A DNA stretch of 64,000 nucleotides from JAQUTK01 sp963677415 (GCA_963677415.2 CAXXFJ010000017.1:1-64000); one strand, 5' to 3'; shown: positions 27,067-36,360, counted from the first letter of the stretch. Numbers and translations are program-made. Notes: a model not told the origin generated them from the sequence alone.

Positions 27067-29757
27067 ATGAATGCTATGATGAAACAAATTATTTTCTCCT
27101 CTAAGAAGACCATGTTGTCTATACTCAGTCTGCTATTCTGTCTTACTGGCTTCGCGCAGTATGAACCCTCTTTTTCAACGGCAGGCTTTTATCAAACAGA
27201 AAACTCAGGACGTACAGTCTATAGTATGAATGTGGCATGGCGCTTTTACAAAGGAGCAGTAAAAGGAGCAGAAGCCACAGCCTTTGATGATTCTAAATGG
27301 GAAGTCGTTTCCACGCCTCACGGACTGGAATATCTCCCCACTGAAGCTAGTGGATGTATCAATTATCAGGGTGAAGCCTGGTATCGCAAACATTTTACCC
27401 CCGATGCTTCCTTGAAAGGGAAGAAGCTCTTTCTTCATTTTGAAGCAATCATGGGGAAATCCAAAATTTATATCAATGGACAGCTCGTCAAAGAGCAGTT
27501 CGGAGGTTTCCTGCCTGTGATCATTGACGTCACCAACCTTTTATTCTTCGACAAAGAAAACGTGATTGCCGTATGGGCAGACAATAGTGATGATCCTGCC
27601 TATCCTCCCGGAAAAGCGCAGAATGTGCTTGACTTCACCTACTCCGGAGGTATCTACCGCGATTGCTGGCTGATAACTCACAACCCGGTGTATATTACAG
27701 ATCCGAACCTTGCAGGAGAAGTAGCCGGTGGCGGATTATTTATCTCTTACGACAAAGTATCGGAAGAATCCGCTTTAGTGAATATCAAACTACAGCTCAA
27801 GAATGAGACGACTGTTCCGTTTTCAGGCAAAGTAGCTTTTATACTGAAGGATAGAACCGGAAAGAAAGTAATCTATACCAATCGCAATTGTACCATTGCA
27901 CAAGGGAAAACCACCACTGTGACTGCTCAGATGAATGTAAAGAACCCGGATCTGTGGTCACCCGAAACGCCCCATCTGTATCAGATGGAGGTGGCTGTGA
28001 TGGGAAAAGGAAACAAAATTATAGATGGATATATGCAACGCATGGGAATCCGAGGCATTGAGTTTAAAGGGCTGGATGGCTTTTGGCTCAACGGCAAACC
28101 CTATCCCAATCCACTGATCGGTGCCAACCGCCATCAGGACTTTGCCATGTTGGGCAATGCGTTGCCCAACAGTTTGCATTGGAGAGATGCCAAGAAACTC
28201 CGCGATGCCGGTATGACAATCATCCGTAATGCCCATTATCCTCAAGATCCTTCTTTCATGGATGCTTGCGACGAACTCGGTCTGTTTGTGATCGTCAATA
28301 CTCCCGGGTGGCAGTTTTGGAACAGTGCCCCTTCTTTCGAGCAAATGGTCTATACCGATATCCGTAATATTGTACGTCGCGACCGCAATCACCCTTCCGT
28401 CTTCCTTTGGGAGCCAATCTTGAATGAAACCAGTTATCCGGCAGACTTTGCTAAGAATACGAAGAAGGTTGTGGAAGAAGAATATCCATATCCCTATTGC
28501 TATTGTGCCTGTGATGAGATGGCGCGTGGAAGTGAAAATTATATGATTCATTTCTGCCATCCCAATACCGGCAGTGATGCTTCGGGCAAAGCCAAAGATC
28601 CCAACCGTTGTTATTTTACCCGTGAGTTTGGCGACTGTGTCGATGACTGGAACTCTCACAACTCGCCGAGTCGTGTCAGCCGAGCCTGGGGTGAAGCACC
28701 CATGTTGGTTCAGGCAACCCACTATGCCAATCCATCCTATCGCTACACCTGCATTGACAATCTCTATCGTCAAAGCCGTCAGCATTTTGGAGGAGCCTTG
28801 TGGCATTCCTTTGACCATCAGCGCGGATATCATCCCGATCCATTCTACGGAGGTATCATGGATGGATTCCGTCAACCAAAATATTCCTATTACATGTTTA
28901 TGTCTCAACGTTCTCCTGTGAAGAGCGATCTGATTGCCGAGACCGGACCGATGGTATATATCGCCCATGACATGGATCCCTTCTCTGATAAAGATGTGCA
29001 GGTGTATTCCAATTGTGAAGAGGTGCGTTTGACTTACTTCAAAGGAGGCAAGCAGTTTGTCCATAAACGGGAGAAAACAGACCAGGGAATGCCTTCACCC
29101 ATCATTACTTTTGAGAATGTGTATAGCTTTATGGATGTGAAAGCGAACAGAAACCAAGCCAACGTCTATCTGTTGGCAGAAGGAGTGATCAATGGTCAGG
29201 TAGTAGCCACAGACACCGTATATCCGGCACGTCGTCCCTCCAAGTTGGTGCTTTGGCTTGACAACGAACAGACAAGCCTTCGTGCAGACGGATCCGATTG
29301 TGTCGTTGTAGTCGCAGGCATTGCCGACCGTAATGGAAATATCAAACGACTGAATAATTACCAGGTTCGATTCACTGTAACCGGTGAAGGACGCCTGCTG
29401 GGTGATGAAAGTATAGGAGCCAACCCGCGTGAAGTAGTCTGGGGCACAGCACCTGCACTGGTTCAGTCTACGATGACTTCAGGCAAGATTAAAGTGATGG
29501 CAGAAGTTGCACACAAAGGTTCGCAGATGCCAATGAGCGCCACGCTTGAATTTGAATCGCTACCGGCAGTTCACCCTTCCATCTTCTCAGTCAAAGAAGC
29601 CTCTTTGATTGGCAATCAGGATAATGTCAAACAAAGCAGCACACTATCTTCTGATGATAAAGACCGGGAGATAGAACTACTACGTCAGCAAGTCAATGAA
29701 TTGAAGTTGAAAGAGGTGGAACGTCAGCAAGAAGATTTCGGAGAAAAGCGCAAATAG
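27067..29757 (+). CDS. Glycoside hydrolase family 2 (beta-galactosidase-like), secreted
   Basis: Predicted exo-glycosidase for plant or host glycans. After a signal peptide (TMLSILSLLFCLTGFAQ) come a jelly-roll sugar-binding domain, an immunoglobulin-like domain, the TIM barrel (about 340-620) and C-terminal Ig-like domains. Likely acid/base Glu is in WEPILNETSYP and the nucleophile Glu in FTREFGDCVDDW. The last 35 residues are an unusual charged helix with a leucine heptad pattern (DREIELLRQQVNELKLKEVE) that may be a coiled coil. The frame opens at a GTG at 27046; promoter position favours ATG 27067, 27076 or 27079. About 896 residues. Sugar specificity is not decided by the sequence. Confidence 0.88.
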   Translation: MNAMMKQIIFSSKKTMLSILSLLFCLTGFAQYEPSFSTAGFYQTENSGRTVYSMNVAWRFYKGAVKGAEATAFDDSKWEVVSTPHGLEYLPTEASGCINYQGEAWYRKHFTPDASLKGKKLFLHFEAIMGKSKIYINGQLVKEQFGGFLPVIIDVTNLLFFDKENVIAVWADNSDDPAYPPGKAQNVLDFTYSGGIYRDCWLITHNPVYITDPNLAGEVAGGGLFISYDKVSEESALVNIKLQLKNETTVPFSGKVAFILKDRTGKKVIYTNRNCTIAQGKTTTVTAQMNVKNPDLWSPETPHLYQMEVAVMGKGNKIIDGYMQRMGIRGIEFKGLDGFWLNGKPYPNPLIGANRHQDFAMLGNALPNSLHWRDAKKLRDAGMTIIRNAHYPQDPSFMDACDELGLFVIVNTPGWQFWNSAPSFEQMVYTDIRNIVRRDRNHPSVFLWEPILNETSYPADFAKNTKKVVEEEYPYPYCYCACDEMARGSENYMIHFCHPNTGSDASGKAKDPNRCYFTREFGDCVDDWNSHNSPSRVSRAWGEAPMLVQATHYANPSYRYTCIDNLYRQSRQHFGGALWHSFDHQRGYHPDPFYGGIMDGFRQPKYSYYMFMSQRSPVKSDLIAETGPMVYIAHDMDPFSDKDVQVYSNCEEVRLTYFKGGKQFVHKREKTDQGMPSPIITFENVYSFMDVKANRNQANVYLLAEGVINGQVVATDTVYPARRPSKLVLWLDNEQTSLRADGSDCVVVVAGIADRNGNIKRLNNYQVRFTVTGEGRLLGDESIGANPREVVWGTAPALVQSTMTSGKIKVMAEVAHKGSQMPMSATLEFESLPAVHPSIFSVKEASLIGNQDNVKQSSTLSSDDKDREIELLRQQVNELKLKEVERQQEDFGEKRK

Positions 29758-29765
29758 ACGTGTTG

Positions 29766-29825
29766 AAACCAGCATTAAAAAGGTTGCCATTATTCGAATA
29801 ATGGCAACCTTTTTAATGCTGGTTT
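29766..29825. terminator. Perfect 60-bp palindrome, bidirectional terminator
   Basis: Two perfectly complementary 30-bp arms meet with no loop at TATTC|GAATA. Each arm contains a run of five A/T (AAAAA/TTTTT), so either strand gives a stem followed by T's. It lies between the converging GH2 gene and VirE-type gene. Confidence 0.85.
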
Positions 29826-29848
29826 TCTCAGGTGAGTCATTTACTTCT

Positions 29849-31882
29849 TTACCGAAGCACCACGTAATACTGCGTCTGTCCACTATATTTCCGGAACTCA
29901 TATTTCAAGGACTTGAGGTTATGTCCCAGCTTCCGGATCATGGTCCTGCTCACAGCTATTTTTGTTTTATCATGAATGGTTGCCGCCAGTTGAGCCGCTG
30001 AGAGATATTCGCCATCTTCCCCTTCTTCCGGTTTGCGAAAAGAATCATAAAACAAATCCATGTCGGCATCTGTCTCCATGAAACGCTGATTCTGCAACTC
30101 CACCCGCTCGTTGTCCTCTGCGTTAAAGTAATATCGGAAATTATTCTTGACCATGTTCCAAGCCTGAGCGTACAGCTGTTTGTAATCGATCACAAAGTTA
30201 AAGTTTATCGGTCCCGTCACCTCGTTGCAAAGATAACGGCGGCTACCCGTATAATCCGTCAGAATATCCAAATGATTCGTCGTCCCAAAAAAGGAAGCAT
30301 GCCGCACGAAGTTGCGTGAAGGTCGTTCCGGAGAAGTCCGGATATTGATATTAAACGTGGTGAACAACTCTTTGACCACCTCCTGATCATACCGCTGAAT
30401 GGTATCCAGTTCGTCGATATTCAACAACGCGCAAGTGCTTAGTTTCAGTCGCGTCGTATTCGGGTTATTAGAAAACACGTTCGCGTCAAAATAATTCTTT
30501 CGCCACTCAGGAGGCAAGAGCCGTTCCGGCCAGGTCGATTTCCCCTGCCCATGCTTCCCACCGATCAGCACCAGAATCTCATGATTGATCACCCGGTCAT
30601 TGACCAATGAAGCCACATACGCCACAAACCATTTGGTAAAACACCACTCAAAAAACTCAGGATCACTTGTTGTCACAGTGGCAGCCACATCTTTGATATA
30701 ATTATGTCCATCCCACACGGTCTCATATCCAAACAGATACTCCTTAAACGGATGATATCCGGCAGTCAACTCCGAATCCACCATTGCCTTCACATCATTC
30801 AACGTACAGACGATTCCCTCCTTGTGTGCCCGAAAATACAACGAATTCAGATGCGCATCCCGCAATGAGTCCCACTCATAATTTGACTGTTCCGCGTAAC
30901 GAAACTCAATATCCTCCAGGATCAAGTTACGCCGCACCCGGCACTCACGACGGATAAACTGTTCCAAACGTCTCGTCTCCCGTTCCACCCGCGACACGCC
31001 ATCATTTGAGCCCTGATTCATTTCATACTGCTTGTAGCGTACCCGCATCGAAAATTTCACATCCTCTTTCGTGAACAAAGTCGTCACGCAGCGATTTAAA
31101 GCCAGTGGCAGCGCTTCTCCCTCAGGAATTCCTGACAGACAACAATAATACCCCAGCGCATGGGCAAACTGAAAACGATTCCCCTCCGCAAAAGATTCCA
31201 CTTCCAGCGCATTCGAGTATGCCCTTTCAAAAGCTCGTCGCACCTCCAGGTCGCGTTCTTCACCTATCGGCAGGTGAGCAAAGGAAATCACCGCACCAGC
31301 CCGGTCGCGCATCAACTGTTCCGGCTTACGTTCATAATCACTCTTTGAAGCCACTAGCAGCACTTCAGATTCCGGATTATAAAAAAGCTTTTTATCCACG
31401 GTTGCTTCAATCAATTCAACCAGCAGATTTCGTTCCTGCCGAAACGTCACATCCAGAAGTTGCTCATAGTAAATACCCGCCCTTAGCGAAGCCCTCTGAT
31501 GAAAATCCATCGCCTCCTCCGCAGCTTCCGGCAACGAACCATCCGGACGAGACACCGCGACAAGAATCACAAGACCTTTCCCATCCCTGGTCACAAAAGC
31601 TGCAAATGTATTTGGCTCTTTGGAAACCTTTTCGCGCATCTCCGCCAACTCTTTCCAGGCAAGTCCCGGCACATGAAGAGCCACCAATCCGTTGTAACCA
31701 TCCATCTTTGTTTTCACCCGACCTCCATTAAAAGAAGCCGCAAAGGTAAACAGTGGAAGATCATCTTCCGGATTGAGATACACTCCACTTTTAAAATCCC
31801 TCAGCACATCCGCAACCGATTGATTGCGAACAAAGACAAGCTGTTTCTTCGAAATGCCGCGATACACGGAGACATTCATCAT
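29849..31882 (-). CDS. BT4734-type protein with VirE/D5-like ATPase domain
   Basis: A 677-residue Bacteroidales protein. The N-terminal half resembles the BT4734/BF3469 domain (primase-like) and the C-terminal half is a virulence-associated E/DUF3874 P-loop ATPase: Walker A GGKHGQGKSTW (about residue 458), Walker B LLNIDELD, and an SF3-helicase-like FFGTTNHLDILTD with an arginine finger region GSRRYL. Such proteins resemble replication helicase-primases of mobile elements. In other Bacteroides they often sit with HU, DUF4248 and amidase genes; none of those is here, so it may be an orphan of a lost element. Function unproven. It has a promoter and a possible attenuator in its leader. Confidence 0.8.
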   Translation of the reverse strand: MMNVSVYRGISKKQLVFVRNQSVADVLRDFKSGVYLNPEDDLPLFTFAASFNGGRVKTKMDGYNGLVALHVPGLAWKELAEMREKVSKEPNTFAAFVTRDGKGLVILVAVSRPDGSLPEAAEEAMDFHQRASLRAGIYYEQLLDVTFRQERNLLVELIEATVDKKLFYNPESEVLLVASKSDYERKPEQLMRDRAGAVISFAHLPIGEERDLEVRRAFERAYSNALEVESFAEGNRFQFAHALGYYCCLSGIPEGEALPLALNRCVTTLFTKEDVKFSMRVRYKQYEMNQGSNDGVSRVERETRRLEQFIRRECRVRRNLILEDIEFRYAEQSNYEWDSLRDAHLNSLYFRAHKEGIVCTLNDVKAMVDSELTAGYHPFKEYLFGYETVWDGHNYIKDVAATVTTSDPEFFEWCFTKWFVAYVASLVNDRVINHEILVLIGGKHGQGKSTWPERLLPPEWRKNYFDANVFSNNPNTTRLKLSTCALLNIDELDTIQRYDQEVVKELFTTFNINIRTSPERPSRNFVRHASFFGTTNHLDILTDYTGSRRYLCNEVTGPINFNFVIDYKQLYAQAWNMVKNNFRYYFNAEDNERVELQNQRFMETDADMDLFYDSFRKPEEGEDGEYLSAAQLAATIHDKTKIAVSRTMIRKLGHNLKSLKYEFRKYSGQTQYYVVLR

Positions 31883-31901
31883 TTGATCCGGTTTATTAAT
31901 T

Positions 31902-31936
31902 AAAAAAAAGCGGCGAACCCCATACAGAGCTCGCCG
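31902..31936 (-). terminator. Attenuator-like terminator in the VirE-type leader
   Basis: On the minus strand CGGCGA (31931-31936) pairs with TCGCCG (31911-31916) and runs into eight T's. It lies between the promoter (31957-31987) and the start codon (31882), so it could stop transcription before the gene. Confidence 0.65.
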
Positions 31937-31956
31937 TAACAGTATTTCTGATTCCT

Positions 31957-31987
31957 CAAAGATACGAATAAGGATCCACTAATTCAA
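31957..31987 (-). promoter_or_regulatory. Promoter of the VirE-type gene
   Basis: Minus-strand TTG (31985-31987), 20-base spacer, TATCTTTG (31957-31964). Confidence 0.6.
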
Positions 31988-32078
31988 TACAATCCGGAGG
32001 AATAAACCCTCTCAAACCATCCGGTTATTTTTTTTATTTTATTTTCGTTTTGCAAAAGGGCAGATACCATGATTTCAA

Positions 32079-32096
32079 TGCACCAAGTGCACCAAG
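32079..32096. repeat. Tandem 9-mer TGCACCAAG x2
   Basis: Two exact adjacent copies about 90-105 bases upstream of the VirE-type promoter. Possibly a binding site or iteron remnant of the mobile element. Confidence 0.55.
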
Positions 32097-32379
32097 CACC
32101 CATCTACAATACCTTCTCGGGCATCTTGCAAGAATTCACTCCAACTTGCTCCGACAAAAAAGCTTACAAAAATGTTTGCTCCGGCATGTTATTTCATACA
32201 CTATTTACTTCTATATCTCAGAGACGCAAAGCAACCTGAATAGTTGACCCCATTCCGTTATACAACCAGACTTTTCAGAAGTACTCTCTTAGAATTTGTG
32301 ACTCAACCTATGATAAAAGTCTTTTTGATAAGGGGACATTAATAGGCCAAACTGAAGATAAAAGTCAGCATCAAGGATG

Positions 32380-32475
32380 CATTATTCATTTCAAAGCACG
32401 AAATAGTTGTCTCGTGCTTTGAAATAGCCGTCTCGTGCTTCAATATAACTATTTCGTGCTTCAGAACGAATAATG
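32380..32475. repeat. 21-bp tandem repeats within a 31-bp inverted repeat
   Basis: Three copies of (C/T)TCGTGCTT start at 32411, 32432 and 32453, exactly 21 bases apart. An inverted copy (AAGCACGA) at 32394-32401 lets 32391-32401 pair perfectly with 32412-32422. Outer arms 32380-32410 and 32445-32475 are 31 bp with five mismatches, ending in CATTATTC/GAATAATG. Alternative folds are possible. It may be a small mobile or regulatory repeat. Confidence 0.7.
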
Positions 32476-32593
32476 TGTCGGGAAGCGATAATCTTTACTT
32501 CCTGATGAAGAAGACATTTCTTCCTGTATGAGGGTAAAATATATGAGGCAAAAAATGGCGGATTCCTGAAAAAGAAATAGAGACAGACCCTAC

Positions 32594-34366
32594 TTACTTT
32601 TCCGATTCAACAGGTATTGTTTGCAGGTAATTCTTATACACCTCATAAACAAATGAAGTAAGAGAAGTCAGGGGAATAGCTCTCTTCTTAACCATACCGA
32701 TCATCTGGCTCAAAATATTCCACAACTCTTCATCTTTCTCTCCCAGCATATTCATCACATAATCCAGATATTCCGAATAGAGCCGGTCTGAGGTCTCAAA
32801 CATCTGCTTTGTAAATGTACGGGTAACCTGTGATTCTTGTTGACGATATTCAAGAAGAAGATTAGGAAGGTTGTAAAATCTTCCGCCGGCTTTAATAATA
32901 TCAATCCACAATTGTAAGTCTTCCGCATATAATGCCTCGTGAGAATACATTATATCGTGTTCTTTTAAAAAAGAGCGACGTATAAATGTGGTAGGTTGGC
33001 ATATCGGGTTTATTGATCTTACAATGATTGATGCTATCTCATCATGATGGATTGGGTAGTGCCCCTCTCTTTCTTCATAACCAGTACCAAATCTCTTGAC
33101 CCATGATCCGCAAACAACTATTTCCGGATGATGCTCCATATATTCGTATTGTACAGATAGGCGTTCAAATGCCATTCGATCATCTGAATCCATACGCGCA
33201 ATATATTTCCCGGTGGCAGCATTCAAACCTTTATTAGACGACCCAATAAATTCATGTTTGTTCTCAATGATTCGAATACGTGGATCGGAATAACTCTTTA
33301 AAATTGAGAGACTCTCATCAGTTGATCCATCATCTACAACAATTAATTCAAATGCCTGAAAGCTTTGGTTTAATATGCTGTCTAGACATTCTTTTAAATG
33401 CTGAGCCGAATTGTACATCGGCATAAAGATGCTAATTGGAAGAGAGGTTTCGTCGTCAGAGTTCTTTCTCTTATATTTTCCCATACAGTTTTTATTTTGT
33501 TCCTTCAGTAATGTAACTAAGCGGAGTGAAGTTGGATATTCTATTTTACGAGCAAATAGTTTGTTTGACGTAATAATCTTTTGATAATCTGTTTCGTCCA
33601 AGTTGGAAGGGAAACTACCATTTCTTTTTTCCCAAACGATATATCTCAAATTATCATTTTCAATTCTCTTACAAAAAGGAGAATGGAGCAGTAACGTTTG
33701 GATATACATCTCATCAGGTGCAAAAGTGAAACGCAATCGTTTGAATAGAAATGGATGTTTGTGAGTTTCGTCAACAATATACCGAACGCATTCTTTGCTC
33801 AAAGAACACCAACACGAGCCTCCGTATAAAGTAGGATAGTTGTTCAATGGTAATTTTCGATGAATCTGATATTTCTGTTGCCACTTCTCCAGTTTGTTTA
33901 GAATCTTCCACCCTTGCGAACTTTTGAAGTTAAACAGATCGTAAAGATAGAACTTTGTGATTCGGTCAAAGCCTCCATTTGGCCATCTTTTATAGGGTAG
34001 ATCTGAATACTCAAGAAATTCAGTACCGACACGATATTGGAAGAATTGTTCAAACTCAACCCTGTTTTTTGTCGGAAAATCCTGCCCACTTATCAAATGA
34101 TAATAGTCTGCAATTCCATCCTCAATAGCTACTTTCATCAATTGAATTACCCCCTTGAGTACATTATGGCCACCCCAATTAATTGAATAATTTGACCCCA
34201 CCCATCTCACATTGCGCATATTGCACAATGTGAGACGTTCTTCAGAAGTGATGCTGCTTTTCTTGTCTATGTGTATGTAAACATAGAACTCCTCATCAAA
34301 GAAACGAATGATTTTTTGCAGATGATTTACATCCTTATGAGCTAAAATAAGTAAGGTGTGTTTCAA
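32594..34366 (-). CDS. Glycosyltransferase fusion: GT14 (core-2/I-branching-like) + GT2
   Basis: A 590-residue protein with two glycosyltransferase domains. Residues 1 to about 290 match the core-2/I-branching enzyme family (HTLLILAHKDVNHLQKII...YHLISGQDFPTKN...FAPDEMYIQTLLL). From about 310 there is a GT2 fold with DDGSTDES and the metal-binding MDSDDRM. It is paralogous over its full length to the gene at 53719, and the two bracket the peptide locus. It follows the propeller gene on the minus strand by 29 bases. A role in glycosylating the peptide or the cell surface is inference. Confidence 0.87.
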   Translation of the reverse strand: MKHTLLILAHKDVNHLQKIIRFFDEEFYVYIHIDKKSSITSEERLTLCNMRNVRWVGSNYSINWGGHNVLKGVIQLMKVAIEDGIADYYHLISGQDFPTKNRVEFEQFFQYRVGTEFLEYSDLPYKRWPNGGFDRITKFYLYDLFNFKSSQGWKILNKLEKWQQKYQIHRKLPLNNYPTLYGGSCWCSLSKECVRYIVDETHKHPFLFKRLRFTFAPDEMYIQTLLLHSPFCKRIENDNLRYIVWEKRNGSFPSNLDETDYQKIITSNKLFARKIEYPTSLRLVTLLKEQNKNCMGKYKRKNSDDETSLPISIFMPMYNSAQHLKECLDSILNQSFQAFELIVVDDGSTDESLSILKSYSDPRIRIIENKHEFIGSSNKGLNAATGKYIARMDSDDRMAFERLSVQYEYMEHHPEIVVCGSWVKRFGTGYEEREGHYPIHHDEIASIIVRSINPICQPTTFIRRSFLKEHDIMYSHEALYAEDLQLWIDIIKAGGRFYNLPNLLLEYRQQESQVTRTFTKQMFETSDRLYSEYLDYVMNMLGEKDEELWNILSQMIGMVKKRAIPLTSLTSFVYEVYKNYLQTIPVESEK

Positions 34367-34395
34367 GGAAGTATTTGTTTCTATTAATGTTTTTA

Positions 34396-35610
34396 CTATT
34401 CTTTCCAGTGAATAGTTCGAATGATCGGGTTGGCATCATCTGCCAATGGTTCGAAAATCCGCTGGAACTTTCCTTCCTGGTCCTTCAATTTGGCTTTTAC
34501 GCCTTCGGTAAAGTAGCTATTATATATCTCTTTATCGTTTTTGAGGTCTTCGACGGACAGGCAATTGATATCCTTCTCGTCAACTAAAATATTAGGGCCT
34601 CCATCCAGATCATTCACAATATTATATGAATGGTAAGTAACGCTTCCATCATTAAAGTTGCACACAACCCAATAGAAGTTTTCTTTTTTATCCAAAAAAC
34701 ACTCCTTCTCTGAAGTGGTATATTGTACACATAAGAGAAGCTTCTCTTTAAATACTTGCATTCTTAGAACCAGCGGTTGGTAAACCATTGATTTAGCAGG
34801 ATCTGTATATTCATCTCCAAATTTATATTTATTCTGAGCGCTTAACAGACAGAAAGGACGAAATTCCTTGTTTTGTGCTACAAATACAGTATCTGAATAA
34901 AATACATACCGCAAGTAGTATGCATCTTTAGAGGAATAACTTTCCAGCGTGTTCCCCGGTAGAGCATTCACCTGTTTGTCATAATTCTCCTGGCGGCTTA
35001 TTTTACTTTTTTCCAGAATTTCATTGCTTGTTGTCTTGGTACTTATTACCTGATTGTTTTGAATGTCAATTACATAGCAAGTATCTAGTGGGTATAAATA
35101 GGCAATGTTATCATATACCATTATAATGCCTCCTTTATGGAGTTGATCCGGACTCTTGCTACTCAGATATTTCCCGTTTTCATCGTATATGAGATATTTC
35201 CCTCCCATAACTCTTATATAAACCCAATTAGTAGTGATATCCACTCTAAAAGCCCAATATTCGTTCCCATGCCAAATATATTCATCCGGTCCTTGACCGC
35301 GTCTTCCGACCTGATGTATGTATTTACCATTTTTATCAAAACAACATAAGCACTTGTTAATAATGCTGTAAAACCGATCGCCATACTGAACGGCATTTCC
35401 CGTCAACGTCTCTTTGGTTGTTTCCAAAGCCACATAACTTACGCTATCCGCAAGTTCGGATAGCAGCAGCGGCTTGACAGTTGAAGGGGGAGCATTCAGA
35501 TGAAAGGTCATAAGTCCTTTGTCTCCGGCTTTAGTCGTATCATCATTCTTTTTCTGCGGTGTTGTACATCCTACTAGTAATAGGAGTAATGCGAGGAATA
35601 ATTCTTTCAT
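34396..35610 (-). CDS. Six-bladed beta-propeller lipoprotein
   Basis: A 404-residue lipoprotein (MKELFLALLLLLVGC) of the Bacteroidales 6-bladed beta-propeller family, with the blade signature VGRRGQGPDEY. Two more such proteins lie at 56725 and 59944. These are recurrent around Bacteroidales peptide and surface loci, but no molecular function is established. It probably forms an operon with the downstream glycosyltransferase fusion. The promoter lies about 325 bases upstream, leaving a long leader. Confidence 0.8.
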   Translation of the reverse strand: MKELFLALLLLLVGCTTPQKKNDDTTKAGDKGLMTFHLNAPPSTVKPLLLSELADSVSYVALETTKETLTGNAVQYGDRFYSIINKCLCCFDKNGKYIHQVGRRGQGPDEYIWHGNEYWAFRVDITTNWVYIRVMGGKYLIYDENGKYLSSKSPDQLHKGGIIMVYDNIAYLYPLDTCYVIDIQNNQVISTKTTSNEILEKSKISRQENYDKQVNALPGNTLESYSSKDAYYLRYVFYSDTVFVAQNKEFRPFCLLSAQNKYKFGDEYTDPAKSMVYQPLVLRMQVFKEKLLLCVQYTTSEKECFLDKKENFYWVVCNFNDGSVTYHSYNIVNDLDGGPNILVDEKDINCLSVEDLKNDKEIYNSYFTEGVKAKLKDQEGKFQRIFEPLADDANPIIRTIHWKE

Positions 35611-36327
35611 TTTGAAGTTTTGATTAATAATCTATGATTTAATAGTCTGTTTTTAAAGTGGAATATAATATTAAGCATTCTTACAGAATCTACTATGATA
35701 TTACGCATATATTCACTGCTAATTAAGAATTAGCTTCCATCTCTCATTATAAAACACTTATTCAATCTTTGGTTAAGTTCCAAAAAAGAATGTTCTTCAA
35801 TTTTCCGAGACTCAGATTCCTCTGAGAAGCATTTCCATCAAAACCTGACCAATGACTTTGAATAATCATCATAATAACAGAACCATTAATTTCAAAAAAA
35901 CAATATTCATTGCTAGAGTCAAATCATGTTGCAAAAGTATGTATATATTTAGAAAAAGTCAAATATAAACACATAGAAGTTAGAAATTAATTTGTGTTCT
36001 TCAAACATAGGGCTGTTGGTATTAATTCAGGAGTCCACTTTAAAAAATAGACTACTTGGCTGTTATATTAAATGCCTACTTTTATTTTTCGTCAATATCT
36101 GTTTTGATCTGCTTAATCTTTTGTGTGTCAATATTTAGATTATCTTAATCCGAGACTTCTGCGCTGTGGTCGCAACTGTAAGTTTGCACTTGAAAACAAA
36201 CTTTTTCTTTATTCTTGCGCGGTATATTGAAAACGATAAAAAAAGGTATCGGAATATTTATCTCTATTGATAAGTATTCTGAATGGAAACATAAATATTG
36301 TTAATATGATTAGTTTATTGTGTTTTC
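35611..36327. other. Long AT-rich intergenic region
   Basis: Divergent spacer between the propeller gene (-) and the six-cysteine precursor (+). It contains the minus promoter at 35934-35965, with about 317 bases of leader, and a weak plus-strand hairpin (AAGTTTG/CAAACTT, 36180-36203) followed by T's. No gene is supported. Short open stretches exist on the minus strand but match nothing I recognise. Confidence 0.55.
35934..35965 (-). promoter_or_regulatory. Promoter upstream of the propeller gene
   Basis: Minus-strand TTTG (35962-35965), 20-base spacer, TACTTTTG (35934-35941). It implies a 5' leader of about 317 bases before the start at 35610. Confidence 0.65.
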
Positions 36328-36360
36328 TTTGATTATGATTAAGAATAACACTTATCTTTG
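36328..36360 (+). promoter_or_regulatory. Promoter of the six-cysteine precursor gene
   Basis: TTTG (36328-36331), 21-base spacer, TATCTTTG (36353-36360). It would give an 80-base leader. Confidence 0.65.

Larger units (their letters stand above)
31988..32593. other. Gene-poor region with repeats
   Basis: No convincing gene lies between the VirE-type gene and the first glycosyltransferase. The region holds a tandem 9-mer (TGCACCAAG twice, 32079-32096) and a repeat-built hairpin (32380-32475). The rest is AT-rich with no recognisable gene remnant. Confidence 0.6.

Noticed and set aside
27958..29064. 368-codon open frame antisense to the GH2 gene
   Set aside because: Shadow frame; the plus-strand frame has clear GH2 catalytic motifs and the antisense protein resembles nothing.
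31105..31731. 208-codon plus-strand frame opposite the VirE-type gene
   Set aside because: Proline/histidine-rich antisense shadow; no start signal or family.
32380..32475. Possible CRISPR array
   Set aside because: The units are short and contiguous at 21 bases, with no distinct spacers and no cas genes nearby.
35760..35915. Open minus-strand stretch encoding about 45 residues ending NILFWNLTKD, within the propeller leader
   Set aside because: No recognisable family and no ribosome site; too short to support as a gene.
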